Shown here: positions 36,829 to 46,891 of the stretch, piece after piece
Numbering within the stretch: the stretch's first letter is position 1
Layout of the letters: each line of letters opens with the position of its first letter
Source: Colwellia sp. Arc7-D
GTDB lineage: Bacteria > Pseudomonadota > Gammaproteobacteria > Enterobacterales > Alteromonadaceae
Length of the DNA stretch: 64,000 nucleotides
Reading direction: 5' to 3'
Assembly (NCBI RefSeq): GCF_003061515.1
Contig: NZ_CP028924.1
Coordinates: forward strand, 3,162,001-3,226,000
Notes under the pieces: model-generated
Database searches by the model: none
What the model saw: the letters and a program-made list of their open reading frames with translations, nothing else
What the model was told of the DNA's origin: nothing
Made by a program: the position numbers and the translations under genes

Positions 36829-39099
36829 TTAATTCGTTTGTTTATTGTTTGATAGCACAGCAGTGTGCGGGCCTTTGGCATGCAACTCTTTTACGCTCGG
36901 TGATGCTGTTTTATTTAAAATATTATTTTTAACTGCAGTGATGGGTTCACCCACTGTATGTTCAATGACAATATCAGCTGTGTTGTTAAAGGTATTACTT
37001 TCAACATTAGTAACTTGCACACCATGTAAATATAAGCTTGACGATGTTTTGTTACGTTTGCCGTTACTACTATTTATAATCGTATTATCAAACATAGCTA
37101 AATGTGGCCCAAACGTACTTTCATCAGTACCACCACGATATAAGTTAACTAAGGTCCCTTGCACATTATCAAAAATATTATTTTTAAGAATGACATATTC
37201 AGCGTTATAAATGCCTAAATCTTCAATCTCTTTATTTAAGCGCAGGAAATCACCGGTAATATTTGTAAAATGATTATTGGTTAATTCAATATAGTCGGCA
37301 AACGAACCATTACCAGCATCAAAGAAATGAAAAGAATGATTAATATCAAGTGCACTTACCGAGCTATTACGCATAACAAAACGATAATTCTCAACCATGC
37401 CCCATTTTTGAGAGCGTACTAATGTGTTACCTGATGCATCAGGACTGCTGTTACCTGTTATAGCTAAACCATCGAGCGTTAAGCTACCGCCATCAGAAAT
37501 TTGAAATAAAGTAGAGCGTTGAAAAGTTATAACCGCTTTACCTTTATGTTGCGCTTTAATCGTTAGCGTTTTATTAATATCGATCATTTTTCTGGCTTCA
37601 TATTCGCCATCAGCCAATATAAGGATATCGCCGTCATTTGCTGCAACTACCGCATCGAATAAAGCATCATCTTCGGCTTTAACTTGGATAGTTTTACCTG
37701 ATTCAAAAGCCACTAAGCTATCAACTTTTGAATACCAGCTTGGACCTGTTGCTGACTTTAAAGTCGGAGTTAAATTCTTTTTAGCTCCTTTATCAGCAAA
37801 TTTTGAAGATACTGGGTATAGTAAGCCGTTTTCAGCTCTCTTAAGTTCAACATTTTGCTTTTCAATGCCTGATGCAAGCGACTCCAACGCAGACGTATTC
37901 GCCACATTACCTTTAAACTTAATACCACTAACATCATCAAATAAAGTAAATGGTTGTTGACCATCTTCATTAATAATTAAATTATTTTTAATCGTTGAAT
38001 TAATAGGTACCGCACTTCTTTCTGCATCACTACCAGCGGCAAGTTGAATATGTTTTACATTTACTAAAGTATTGTTTTCGATTAATGCGTTTTCAACTTG
38101 ATGATAACGGTTAATGGATGAGTTAGGCACACCATTCATTACGGTGAAGCCACTACCAAATCGATAACCTGTTAAACCTTCTAGGTAATTGTTACGAATA
38201 ATTTGGTCTTTGTTAATAACACGAATACCACCAGTATGATCAACACCATTACCAATAAAAACATTTTCTTCGATTAAGTTGCCATTACCGTGGCGCAAAG
38301 TAAGTGTTCCTCTTGATTCAAAGAAAACATTGTTACGAATTTCATTTTTACCTGACTTAACTGAAATAATTTCAACTTCACCGTCACAACGGTCGAAGTA
38401 ATTATTTTCAACCACAGTGAAAGAGTTTGATAAAGAGTAATGGCTCGTGCCAATACGCAGTGTTTCTCCACCATTAGAGCCTAGGATTGGACGTGGACCA
38501 AAATAATTGTGATCTATTTGATGATGATTTTCTTGACTCTCTTTGGTATTAAGACGAACGGCTACAGTGACACCTTTATTTCGTTTACCCGAAAGGTAAT
38601 TGTGATCTAGACGATTATATTGGCCATAAATAGCAACCCAGTAATCAGACTCTCGCTTATCGGGATTAGTGAAGTTATCAATAACCACTTCTGTCACACG
38701 TGAATGAAAGGCTAAATTGTCTTTATTACTTCTAAAAGCAACAACAGCGCTACTTGGTGTAAAGCCATCTTTAAATACAAGACCTGAAACAACTAAATGT
38801 TTCCCTGCTAAACGCAAGTTAGATTGGCCCGTCAAAAAAACCTTACCTTTAGTTTCAGCTTTTAACGTAATAGGCTGTTCTTTTGTGCCCTTACCTTCAA
38901 ACAAAATTTCAAAATTATTATAAGTACCATTGGCTAATACAATGTTGTCACCCGCTTTAACTTTTTTAAGCGCCTTTTTATATGCGGTTTGGCTATCAAC
39001 CAACCATTCTTTAGCAACCAATGGGCTTGCTGATAATGCTAAGCATAATGCTATAGTGAAACAGCACAGTAAGTAGGATGATAATTTTGTTTGTTGCAT
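36829..39099 (-). CDS. PL6 alginate lyase, two beta-helix domains
   Basis: A 756-residue protein with a signal peptide (cleavage near SPLVA, residue 29). Two right-handed parallel beta-helix domains are evident: a catalytic chondroitinase-B-like domain (about 30-400) and a second at about 465-750. The catalytic Lys/Arg pair of the family appears at Lys248 (IISVKSGKNEIRNN) and Arg269 (TLTLRHGNGN). Size and the double helix architecture match PL6 lyases of marine Alteromonadales that act on alginate. As first gene of operon A it would produce oligomers for PL17. It diverges from the regulator gene at 39532. Confidence 0.95.
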   Translation of the reverse strand: MQQTKLSSYLLCCFTIALCLALSASPLVAKEWLVDSQTAYKKALKKVKAGDNIVLANGTYNNFEILFEGKGTKEQPITLKAETKGKVFLTGQSNLRLAGKHLVVSGLVFKDGFTPSSAVVAFRSNKDNLAFHSRVTEVVIDNFTNPDKRESDYWVAIYGQYNRLDHNYLSGKRNKGVTVAVRLNTKESQENHHQIDHNYFGPRPILGSNGGETLRIGTSHYSLSNSFTVVENNYFDRCDGEVEIISVKSGKNEIRNNVFFESRGTLTLRHGNGNLIEENVFIGNGVDHTGGIRVINKDQIIRNNYLEGLTGYRFGSGFTVMNGVPNSSINRYHQVENALIENNTLVNVKHIQLAAGSDAERSAVPINSTIKNNLIINEDGQQPFTLFDDVSGIKFKGNVANTSALESLASGIEKQNVELKRAENGLLYPVSSKFADKGAKKNLTPTLKSATGPSWYSKVDSLVAFESGKTIQVKAEDDALFDAVVAANDGDILILADGEYEARKMIDINKTLTIKAQHKGKAVITFQRSTLFQISDGGSLTLDGLAITGNSSPDASGNTLVRSQKWGMVENYRFVMRNSSVSALDINHSFHFFDAGNGSFADYIELTNNHFTNITGDFLRLNKEIEDLGIYNAEYVILKNNIFDNVQGTLVNLYRGGTDESTFGPHLAMFDNTIINSSNGKRNKTSSSLYLHGVQVTNVESNTFNNTADIVIEHTVGEPITAVKNNILNKTASPSVKELHAKGPHTAVLSNNKQTN

Positions 39100-39531
39100 A
39101 AAATGACCTATAAAATTAAAGTGTAAAATTTGACGATTTATCGATAAATGTTAAATCCCGCCAACATATTTTATTAATTAAACTGAGCTTTCCTAAATAA
39201 GTGGCTTACCACATTAAGCATAAATCGGCTGTTAAGCACCATTTTCCATGCAAAAAAATAGGTCACGCAATACTTCTAAATAACAATCGATTTAATTTAA
39301 CTGATATCACTAGCGATTGTCAACCAAATCACATTACCAGATAAACAACAATTGGTAATAATAAAAATAAAGTTTATTGCAAGAAATGGTTACCTAAATT
39401 ATATTTACCTCTAGACCAAAATGGTATATAACTAAAAAACCACCGCTTTTTAGTTTTGCCATAAGCGAGAGAAAACGATATCATGAATGATATATGTTTT
39501 TACTTTAATGAAGTTAGCTAAGGAAAAGAAT
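39100..39531. promoter_or_regulatory. Divergent control region of alginate operon A and its regulator
   Basis: About 430 bases between PL6 and the FadR-type regulator. GntR-like half-sites are seen: ATTGGTAATA at 39351-39360, an inverted TTACCAG / TTGGTAA pair spanning about 39334-39358, and ACCAAAATGGT near 39415-39425. Promoters for both directions must lie here. No full symmetrical operator could be defined. Confidence 0.5.
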
Positions 39532-40272
39532 ATGGGCAGCAACCGCAGGCTGTTTTGGGGTATTGTAGACAAAATAGAAGCTTTAATAGATTCTGGTATA
39601 TACTCCCCTGGAAGTCGCTTACCACCAGAAAGAGAATTAGCAGAAACCTTTAAAGTGAGTAGACCTACTATTCGTGAAGCTATAATTGCGTTAGAAGTTC
39701 GTGAAAAAATTGAAGTAAAAACTGGCTCAGGCGTTTACGTTTTAAAGCCGGTTAACCAATTAAATGGCTCACACAAGCAAGTAAATGCATTTGAAGTTAC
39801 TCAAGCAAGAGCATTAATTGAAGGTGAAGTAGCTGCAATTGCTGCGACTACCATTACTGAAGACGAACTTAATCGCTTACACCAAACCTTAGTTGATATG
39901 GAAAAAGGCCAATTTATTGCAGCGGCTGATAAAGAATTCCATCAAATTATTGCTAACGCTACTCGCAATAGCGCAATGATTTTATCAGTACAAAACCTCT
40001 GGAAGTTACGTTCTTCAACACCTGAAATTATTAAAGACTATGACAGTGTTTGTAGTAAAGATAATTCAAAAACTTTAGCTGAACATACAGCAATCTATCA
40101 AGCGCTGAAATCAGGTGACTCGACGCAGGCAAGGTTTGCTATGCATGGCCATTTTAATCGTTTAATTAATGCCTTATTTGACGCCGTAGAGTTAAGAGCC
40201 CTAGAAGAAATAAAACAAAAAAACAGCGAAAAACGTGGGCTTTATTCGATTCCTACCTCTACCGAAATTTAA
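39532..40272 (+). CDS. FadR-subfamily GntR transcriptional regulator A
   Basis: I start at the Met at 39532 (MGSNRRLFW) because AAGGAAAAG precedes it; the open frame extends to 39487. The 246-residue protein has an N-terminal winged helix-turn-helix (LPPERELAETFKVSRPTIREAI) and a C-terminal all-helical FCD ligand domain with Asp/His positions such as ADKEFHQII. FadR-type regulators of uronate genes respond to KDG, KDPG or the uronate itself. Its position divergent from the alginate operon marks it as the likely local regulator. It is clearly paralogous to the regulator at 52403-53170. Confidence 0.9.
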   Translation: MGSNRRLFWGIVDKIEALIDSGIYSPGSRLPPERELAETFKVSRPTIREAIIALEVREKIEVKTGSGVYVLKPVNQLNGSHKQVNAFEVTQARALIEGEVAAIAATTITEDELNRLHQTLVDMEKGQFIAAADKEFHQIIANATRNSAMILSVQNLWKLRSSTPEIIKDYDSVCSKDNSKTLAEHTAIYQALKSGDSTQARFAMHGHFNRLINALFDAVELRALEEIKQKNSEKRGLYSIPTSTEI

Positions 40273-40298
40273 TCAGTAAGAGCTAACGCTTTACAAAA

Positions 40299-40330
40299 CA
40301 AAAGGCCTCTTTATAAGAGGCCTTTTGTTT
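40299..40330 (+). terminator. Rho-independent terminator of regulator A
   Basis: An AT-flanked GC stem (AAAAGGCCTCTT / AAGAGGCCTTTT) with a 4-base loop, followed by T-rich sequence, about 30 bases after the stop codon. Confidence 0.88.
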
Positions 40331-40352
40331 ATCTAACTAATTAATTAACTAC

Positions 40353-40429
<77 letters not shown>

Positions 40430-40530
40430 AGTAATTACCGCAGATACTTAACGCTTTTCATCATCACTATCACATCAAAACAACCTCAAGTTATATCAAC
40501 GTTATCTCGCAATATGCGTATTTTAATTAA

Positions 40531-40570
40531 AAAAATACCAAAGACCCGATTAAAGATCTTTGGTATTTTT
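40531..40570. terminator. Terminator of the GarR-type reductase gene
   Basis: Inverted repeat AAAAATACCAAAGA / TCTTTGGTATTTTT with a loop of about 12 bases. Read on the minus strand it follows the reductase stop (40620) and ends in T; symmetry means it could also work rightwards. Confidence 0.78.
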
Positions 40571-40619
40571 AGAATACTAAAAAGCCTATTAAAGCACTTT
40601 AGTATTTAATTATTTCTAA

Positions 40620-41504
40620 TTACTTAGCTAGTTTAGTATTAAAGTAATCAAATATAACTGGCACATCGCTTTGGCCAAGACCAGCATCAACAGCAGCTTG
40701 AAGGTTAGCAGAAGTACCTTGAGCGATTAATGACTCGCCACCTAAATCTGAAACCATTTGATTGAAATAACCAAGATCTTTGTTTGCATTCGCAACAGAG
40801 AAACCTAATTTTTCTTCACCGTCTACAGCATAAAACTTTGTAAACTGCATAAATGGTGAGTTAGATGGTCCTGCAGACATAATGTCAAATAACTGCTGTC
40901 CATCAACACCTGCAGCTTTAGCTACTGCGAAAGCTTGTGACATAGCAGTAACAGTCGTCATACCAATGAAGTTGTTAATTAGCTTAGTTGTATGACCTGC
41001 ACCTAAAGCGCCTAGGTAAAATACGTTTTCGCCTTGTTGCTCTAAAACTGGTTTAACTTTATTAAAAGTTTCTATATCACCAGCGGCCATAATGTTAAGT
41101 AAACCATCTTTAGCATGAGCAGGAGTACGACCCAGTGGGGCATCAATCATGCCAGCACCTTTTTTCGCAAGATCAGCACCAATTTTACGAGTTGAATCTG
41201 GAATAGAAGTACCAAAATCAACGAGTGTTTTGCCTTCACTCATACCCGCTAAAATACCATCTTCAGCATATACAACTAACTCAACTACTTTAGAAGTAGT
41301 TAGCGCAAGCATAACGATGTCACTTTTCTCTGCTAATTCTTTACCTGATTTAACTTCAGTAGCATTACCACGAGCTATAACTTTTGCAACAGCATCTTTA
41401 TTAAGATCCATTACGTTTACTTGAAAACCACGAGTTTGTAGGTTTTCAACCATGTTGCCGCCCATAAGACCAAGGCCGATGAAACCTATAGTAGGTTTTG
41501 TCAT
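40620..41504 (-). CDS. Beta-hydroxyacid dehydrogenase (GarR-like), candidate DEH reductase
   Basis: A 294-residue member of the 3-hydroxyisobutyrate/tartronate-semialdehyde reductase family. It has the nucleotide motif GFIGLGLMGGNM (7-18), the substrate block DAPLGRTPAHAKDG (121-134), and catalytic Lys174 in HTTKLINNF. In a classical genome it would be called 2-hydroxy-3-oxopropionate reductase. Next to alginate genes, reduction of the linear unsaturated-uronate product (DEH) to KDG is more likely, since no other reductase for that step is in the window. An AGGAGT ribosome-binding site precedes the start. Substrate is inferred. Confidence 0.82.
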   Translation of the reverse strand: MTKPTIGFIGLGLMGGNMVENLQTRGFQVNVMDLNKDAVAKVIARGNATEVKSGKELAEKSDIVMLALTTSKVVELVVYAEDGILAGMSEGKTLVDFGTSIPDSTRKIGADLAKKGAGMIDAPLGRTPAHAKDGLLNIMAAGDIETFNKVKPVLEQQGENVFYLGALGAGHTTKLINNFIGMTTVTAMSQAFAVAKAAGVDGQQLFDIMSAGPSNSPFMQFTKFYAVDGEEKLGFSVANANKDLGYFNQMVSDLGGESLIAQGTSANLQAAVDAGLGQSDVPVIFDYFNTKLAK

Positions 41505-42145
41505 ATCTAACTCCTAAAATATTAGTATTTGTTTATCTAAGTGCGAACATTACTCACCTTATATCTAGGCGGCATGCTAATTTTTTGAGTAAATCAGGCT
41601 AAATCAATCAAGCCTTAAGTTAATCTTTGATATTTAAATCAACAGACTAATATTAAATTCAACCCAGTAATAATTTTGGTATAAATACATACGGCATGAC
41701 TGTAGTTATACAAGCTTATTGTTTAAATACACTAGAAACAATAAGGAACATTTAGATACTAACCAAAACAATAATAAGTGTCAACCAATCAATAGCTATT
41801 GGTAATAACCTTATTTTTTACCATTCTTATCAATTGGTTTTATGAGTCATTATGACAGCTAAATTAAAGCTGCTAAATATTATCACTCTCAGCTAAACAA
41901 ACTTAACAGATAATACTCACATTATTGTTTTCTATAGATTAAATTTACTCGTCTATCCCAAAACTCTATAGCTTACGATGCTCGCCTCACTCACTATAAA
42001 TCCAATTTCACTCAGTAAATCAACTAATTATTGGTAATATAGATATTAGCGTCCTTATTATATGGTCATATTTTAAATATTTAAATTGCCCTATAAACCA
42101 ATTAGGATCAAGGTATTGCAAAAAGTTATCCCGAACTTATAACCC
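41505..42145. promoter_or_regulatory. Region upstream of the GarR-type gene, with GntR-like half-sites
   Basis: About 640 non-coding AT-rich bases. An inverted pair ACCAAT-N8-ATTGGT lies at 41784-41803, and single half-sites ATTGGTAATA near 42013-42022 and CAATTGGT near 41831. These resemble FadR-type operator halves. No recX or other gene is found here, although recX often follows recA. Confidence 0.5.
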
Positions 42146-42171
42146 AAAAAGCCACTTTACAGTGGCTTTTT
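42146..42171 (-). terminator. Rho-independent terminator of recA
   Basis: An 11-base stem (AAAAAGCCACT / AGTGGCTTTTT) with a 4-base loop, 22 bases beyond the recA stop. Confidence 0.92.
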
Positions 42172-42192
42172 AATCGAGTATTACTTAATTTT

Positions 42193-43227
42193 TTATTTTG
42201 CTACAGCTGCAACCTTTTCTTCAGCTTCAGCAGGTTTTGTTTTCGGCAACAGCAACTCACGTAAACGTGTATCAATTTCTTTTGCTACTTTAGGGTTCTC
42301 TTTTAGGTATTTAGCTGCGTTTGCTTTACCTTGACCAATTTTATCACCTTTATAACTATACCAAGCACCCGCTTTCTCAACCATTTCATTTTTAACGCCT
42401 AAGTCCACTAGCTCGCCTAAACTGTTAATACCTTCGCCATATAAAATTTGAAATTCAACTTGTTTAAATGGTGGAGCAATTTTGTTTTTAACCACTTTAA
42501 CACGCGTTTCGTTACCAACAATTTCATCACCATTTTTAACAGCGCCAATGCGGCGTATGTCTAAACGAACTGAGGCATAGAATTTTAATGCATTACCACC
42601 TGTTGTGGTTTCTGGGCTACCAAACATAACACCAATTTTCATACGAATTTGGTTAATGAAAATAATCATGGTATTTGACTGTTTCAAGTTACCAGTAAGC
42701 TTACGCATAGCTTGTGAAAGCATACGTGCTTGTAGACCCATATGTGAATCACCCATATCGCCTTCAATTTCGGCTTTTGGTGTTAACGCAGCAACCGAGT
42801 CAACTACGATAATGTCAATCGCACCAGATCGCGTTAACATGTCACATATTTCAAGTGCTTGCTCACCGGTATCCGGTTGAGAAACTAATAACTCATTAAT
42901 ATTAACACCAAGCTTTTCAGCATAGATAGGGTCAAGTGCATGCTCAGCATCAACAAAAGCACAAATTTTACCATTACGTTGTGCCTCAGCAATAACTTCA
43001 AGTGTTAATGTTGTTTTACCACTTGATTCTGGACCGTAAATTTCTACAACACGTCCAAGCGGCAAACCGCCAGCACCTAGTGCGATATCTAATCCTAATG
43101 AACCCGTTGAAATTGTTTCAACGTCCATGCTGCGATTATCACCTAACTTCATAATTGAACCTTTACCAAATTGGCGTTCTATTTGGCTTAAGGCAGCTGA
43201 TAATGCTTTTTCTTTGTTATCGTTCAT
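42193..43227 (-). CDS. recA: Recombinase RecA
   Basis: A 344-residue recombinase with Walker A GPESSGKT at 65-72, the Walker B-like strand [10 protein letters not shown], and the L2 region around [16 protein letters not shown]. It pairs homologous DNA and triggers LexA self-cleavage. The promoter contains a full LexA box. In many related genomes recA is next to mutS; here about 14 kb of uronate genes lie between them. Confidence 0.99.
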   Translation of the reverse strand: MNDNKEKALSAALSQIERQFGKGSIMKLGDNRSMDVETISTGSLGLDIALGAGGLPLGRVVEIYGPESSGKTTLTLEVIAEAQRNGKICAFVDAEHALDPIYAEKLGVNINELLVSQPDTGEQALEICDMLTRSGAIDIIVVDSVAALTPKAEIEGDMGDSHMGLQARMLSQAMRKLTGNLKQSNTMIIFINQIRMKIGVMFGSPETTTGGNALKFYASVRLDIRRIGAVKNGDEIVGNETRVKVVKNKIAPPFKQVEFQILYGEGINSLGELVDLGVKNEMVEKAGAWYSYKGDKIGQGKANAAKYLKENPKVAKEIDTRLRELLLPKTKPAEAEEKVAAVAK

Positions 43228-43274
43228 TTGTTGCTCCAGAATGATTTAGGTGCTTAATTCGTTTAATTGAGCAA

Positions 43275-43302
43275 AGTATACTGTATAGTCGTACAGTATC
43301 AA
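43275..43302 (-). promoter_or_regulatory. recA promoter with LexA (SOS) box
   Basis: Read on the minus strand: -35 TTGATA (43297-43302), then CTGTACGACTATACAG (43281-43296), then -10 TATACT (43275-43280). The LexA box matches CTGT-N8-ACAG exactly and fills the 16-base spacer, so bound LexA would block RNA polymerase directly. Confidence 0.93.
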
Positions 43303-43696
43303 GTTTTTTATTGAATTATTTTTTTCATAAACAAAAAACAACCAACCGATACTTTTAATTTATTGATATCAAATGATTTTATAGAGCAACATAACTTTTT
43401 ATTATTTTGTTGTAAAAAGTTACTACTAAATATAATCCTGAAAAAACACAGTGATAATACTTTTATGATTGTTGAGCTTAGAATTTTTTACAAAGACGAG
43501 TATGTTCAATTATCACTATAAACGTTTTTATATAAATACATTTACGTAATGACTTATAAAGGGACTAAAACCTATAACTATTTAGTTATGTTGGCTCATA
43601 ATTGAAATGCTATAAATTCAATCAGCATTTGTATGTTACACAAGTTGTAGGCAGTGTTTGTTATAAACTAGCTTAGGTTCAAAAATCTCAAACAAA
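43303..43696. other. Gap between recA promoter and uxuA terminator
   Basis: Nearly 400 very AT-rich bases. A short dyad (ATTGAA / TTCAAT near 43602-43622) is visible. No gene is supported. This is one edge of the uronate block B. Confidence 0.4.
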
Positions 43697-43732
43697 AAAA
43701 ATCAAAGTAGCGTTAATACTACTTTGATTTTA
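43697..43732 (-). terminator. Terminator of uxuA
   Basis: A 12-base perfect stem (AAATCAAAGTAG / CTACTTTGATTT) with an 8-base loop and flanking A/T runs, about 50 bases after the uxuA stop. Confidence 0.85.
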
Positions 43733-43779
43733 ATGTTCATTTGTTTAATGCGCTATGGCATCTAAAGTGCAAATATTAA

Positions 43780-44976
43780 CTAAGCGATGCTACTAAGCGC
43801 CTTAATAACACCTCTAATTTCAGCTAGGCCTTTCAAGCGCCCAATGCATGAGTAACCTGGGTTTCCTGGCTTATTAATGTCATCTAAGATCTGATGACCA
43901 TGATCAGGTCTAATAAATATCGGGCTATTATTGTTATTTTCAGCACGTGACTTTTCTTCACTTAATAATGCAGAAATTATTCCCACCATATCAACATCAC
44001 TTGATAAATGTTCGGCTTCATAAAACGAACGTTGTTCAGCTTTATCTCTACTGACACCGCGCAAATGAGCAAAATGAATACGATCGCCATATTGCTTAGC
44101 CATAACAGGTAGATCGTTATCTGGACGGCTACCATAGGTGCCAGCACATAATGTAATGCCATTCGCTGAACTTGGCAGTGCAGAAAATAGAATATCTAAA
44201 TCTTCAGATGTACAAATAATACGAGGTAAGCCCAACATGTCTCTTGGTGGATCATCAGGGTGTATGGCTAATTTAACACCTAACTGCTCTGCTTTAGGTA
44301 ACACTTGAGATAGAAAAGCGAATAAATTTTTTCTTAAAATGTCTTTAGTGATGTCTTTATAATTAGCCAACATACTTCGAAAATTATCGATGTTGTAAGC
44401 GTCAGTCATTTTGCCTGGCAAACCCGCAATAATATTATTGGTTAATAATATTTTATCGTCTTCAGACATAGCTAAGAACACGGTTTTAGCTTGTTCTAAC
44501 TCTTCAATTGAATAATCGGCTTCTGCATTTTCTCGCTTTAATATGTACAAATCAAACGCTGCAAACTTTTGCTGATCAAATCTCAACGCAAAGCCACCGT
44601 TAGGTAACTGAAATTTTAAATCAGTTCGAGTCCAGTCGATCACAGGCATAAAGTTATAGCATATAGTTTTAATACCACATTGTGCTAAGTTTTCCATTGA
44701 TGCTATCCAAGCATCAACATAGCGCTGACTATTATCACGACCTAACTTAATATCTTCATGTACAGGTATACTTTCAACAACAGACCAAACAAGTTCAGAT
44801 TGTTCATTATTACCTTGTTCAACTAACGCTTTATAGGCCTGAATTTGATCTAACGGCCACACTTCTCCAGTAGGAATAGCATGTAAAGCACTAACAATAT
44901 CGGTAGCACCCGTTTGCCTTACATCATTAATAGACACGGGATCATTAGGACCAAACCATCGCCAAGCTTCACGCAT
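43780..44976 (-). CDS. uxuA: Mannonate dehydratase
   Basis: A 398-residue TIM-barrel dehydratase starting MREAWRWFGPNDPVS. Family blocks seen are CYNFMPVIDWTRTDL, LAIHPDDPPRDMLGLPRI, LCAGTYGSRPDNDL and FIRPDHGHQILDD, which hold the Mn-binding Cys/His/Asp residues. It converts D-mannonate to KDG. It is transcribed separately from the ManA-like gene, with 713 bases upstream that contain two operator-like dyads. Together with uxuB it feeds kdgK and kdgA of cluster A. Confidence 0.95.
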   Translation of the reverse strand: MREAWRWFGPNDPVSINDVRQTGATDIVSALHAIPTGEVWPLDQIQAYKALVEQGNNEQSELVWSVVESIPVHEDIKLGRDNSQRYVDAWIASMENLAQCGIKTICYNFMPVIDWTRTDLKFQLPNGGFALRFDQQKFAAFDLYILKRENAEADYSIEELEQAKTVFLAMSEDDKILLTNNIIAGLPGKMTDAYNIDNFRSMLANYKDITKDILRKNLFAFLSQVLPKAEQLGVKLAIHPDDPPRDMLGLPRIICTSEDLDILFSALPSSANGITLCAGTYGSRPDNDLPVMAKQYGDRIHFAHLRGVSRDKAEQRSFYEAEHLSSDVDMVGIISALLSEEKSRAENNNNSPIFIRPDHGHQILDDINKPGNPGYSCIGRLKGLAEIRGVIKALSSIA

Positions 44977-45619
44977 TATAGTATCTCCACATCATTATTC
45001 ATGATGATTTTGTAATTTTTCAGACGCTCAATTAAGGTCTAAAGTTAATAATATCGTTTCCTAGTGATATCAGAATTGCAGGTAAAACTTCACTAGCGTT
45101 ATATGCATAACTCACTACGATTTAAGTAAATGTAAGGTTAAAAGCCGGCTTGTTATTTATTCGATTTATTAAGGTTAATAAACACTTAAATTTACTTTAA
45201 CCGTTATTTTAATTTCAACTGCTATCGATAAAACTTCACATATCTCTGTAAAAAACCGCAACAGGCCTGACCAATATAAAGGCCAGAAGCCCATTAAATA
45301 CATAAAAAGTATTAACGTAGGATATTACATAACATATATTGGTAAGTCCAATTTTAATTGCAATGGGTAAAACAAATATAGGCATAACTTATAAACATAG
45401 AGATAGAGATAGCCTTCTCAGGCAGAGTAATAAAGTAGGATAACTTCAATTGTAATCAATGTTGTAGAAGGTTCAATCGAATATAGGTGAGTCAGTAAAG
45501 GTATTTTCTAAATGCTTTTGATCATTTAACGTTAATAATATTATCGGTTACGAAGTAGATATAATAACAACATTAACATTGATAAGTTTACAGTAAATAA
45601 TGTTAAGCACTGCCGTTAA
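44977..45619. promoter_or_regulatory. uxuA upstream region with two operator-like dyads
   Basis: About 640 AT-rich bases without a gene. ATTGGTAAGTCCAAT (45338-45352) is an ATTGG-N5-CCAAT dyad with perfect arms. On the minus strand ATTGGTCAGGCCTGT (45261-45275) is a weaker version. Both suit a FadR-type regulator. Confidence 0.6.
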
Positions 45620-45657
45620 CCATTAACGAATAGCATGATATACATATTCGCTAATGG
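45620..45657 (-). terminator. Hairpin after the ManA-like gene
   Basis: A 13-base imperfect stem (CCATTAACGAATA / TATTCGCTAATGG, one mismatch) with a 12-base loop. It lies 33 bases after the stop, without a T tail. Confidence 0.5.
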
Positions 45658-45689
45658 TCAGTTAAGCAGGTAATACATGTTGGGTTCGT

Positions 45690-46766
45690 TTAGCTGTTAC
45701 CTGGGTAACATTCGAGTACAGACATACCTGAATCGGTTTGATATTCAAATTCAGTAACACCTGCTGGACAGAAGAATCGATCCCAGCGTTTAAGCTCGGT
45801 AACCTCACCGTTAATAATGAATGTGCCTGAGCCCTCTGTCACAATGCCATAAAAAAAGCCGTTCTCTTTGCGTTTAAAGCTTTGTGCAACCGATGCACGC
45901 TTAACAACAAAGCATGTTGTATCGTCAGCACCTATAAGCTCTTCAAGGCTATTTTTTTGCTCATCAGAAATAAGAATTTTAGGGGTACAACGAAACTCTG
46001 CATCTATTTTTTCAGGCGGAACCGGATCGAAATTAAATACGTCTAAAGCGGTTTCAATATCCCTGCCCATAAACCTTGCTTGTTCTGGGATCACATAGCC
46101 ACAACGCTCAAATTCAAATCTTACAGCGAGATCCGAAGGCTCCATAATTTCTAGCATAAGTATCCCCTCGCCTAAAGCGTGAGGGCGACCTCCTGGTAAT
46201 AAAAATACGTCACCAGGTTTGACTGGAATGCGATCAAAACAACTCTCTATAGAAGCAATATCTTGAGTTTCAATCCATGTTTTTAATTGTTCACGACTTG
46301 GCGAGCGCTGAAACCCAGCATATATGTATGGATCAGCGATATCTTTTCGCGTTTCAAGGATGACATACGCTTCAGTTTTACCGCGTGGCATACCTAACCG
46401 TTCTTGAGCAAACTCTCGTGTTGGGTGTGCTTGAAAATGCAAGCGTGTGGAACTATCAAGATATTTAACAAGTGGAATATCGTCTAGCGTACGCATAGTA
46501 TCGTCATGACTACCTAAGAAATAGGCTTGATTTTCTTGTAATAAATCACGAAAAGCAATCGACTGCCCCGCTTCGTTATTTACCATCGCTAAACCTTCTG
46601 AGATATGTTCACGTCCCACGTTACGTGCTTCAACGGTAGAACCTATCCAGTCTTCAGGAAAGCTTGTATCTTGTGGCGATGCTTTCCCTTCAATCGTATC
46701 AAGTAGTTTACCACCTTGGTAAGTACGCCATACTCGATTAGCATTAAATTTAATTATTTTATTCAT
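45690..46766 (-). CDS. Class I phosphomannose-isomerase-like protein (ManA family)
   Basis: A 358-residue cupin-type isomerase. Zinc-ligand segments are present: LHFQAHPT (about 109-116; Gln and His), KTEAYVIL (Glu), and GGRPHALGEG (His). After these, the usual DTTYR-type segment reads SDLAVRFEFERCG, a divergence near the substrate pocket. Classical ManA interconverts mannose-6-P and fructose-6-P. Here it sits between uxuA and a transporter and near uxuB, so an aldose-ketose isomerase acting on mannuronate (giving fructuronate) is an attractive alternative. It may share a transcript with the Nramp-like gene 125 bases upstream. Confidence 0.82.
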   Translation of the reverse strand: MNKIIKFNANRVWRTYQGGKLLDTIEGKASPQDTSFPEDWIGSTVEARNVGREHISEGLAMVNNEAGQSIAFRDLLQENQAYFLGSHDDTMRTLDDIPLVKYLDSSTRLHFQAHPTREFAQERLGMPRGKTEAYVILETRKDIADPYIYAGFQRSPSREQLKTWIETQDIASIESCFDRIPVKPGDVFLLPGGRPHALGEGILMLEIMEPSDLAVRFEFERCGYVIPEQARFMGRDIETALDVFNFDPVPPEKIDAEFRCTPKILISDEQKNSLEELIGADDTTCFVVKRASVAQSFKRKENGFFYGIVTEGSGTFIINGEVTELKRWDRFFCPAGVTEFEYQTDSGMSVLECYPGNS

Positions 46767-46891
46767 TGATCATATTCCATTAAATTTTTTTACATAAATT
46801 AATTGTTGATGCACGTATTGATGAAGATAAAAATAAGTGCTGAAGATTTATACCTAAGTGGCTAACGCTCAATGGTCAGCCCATTTACACA

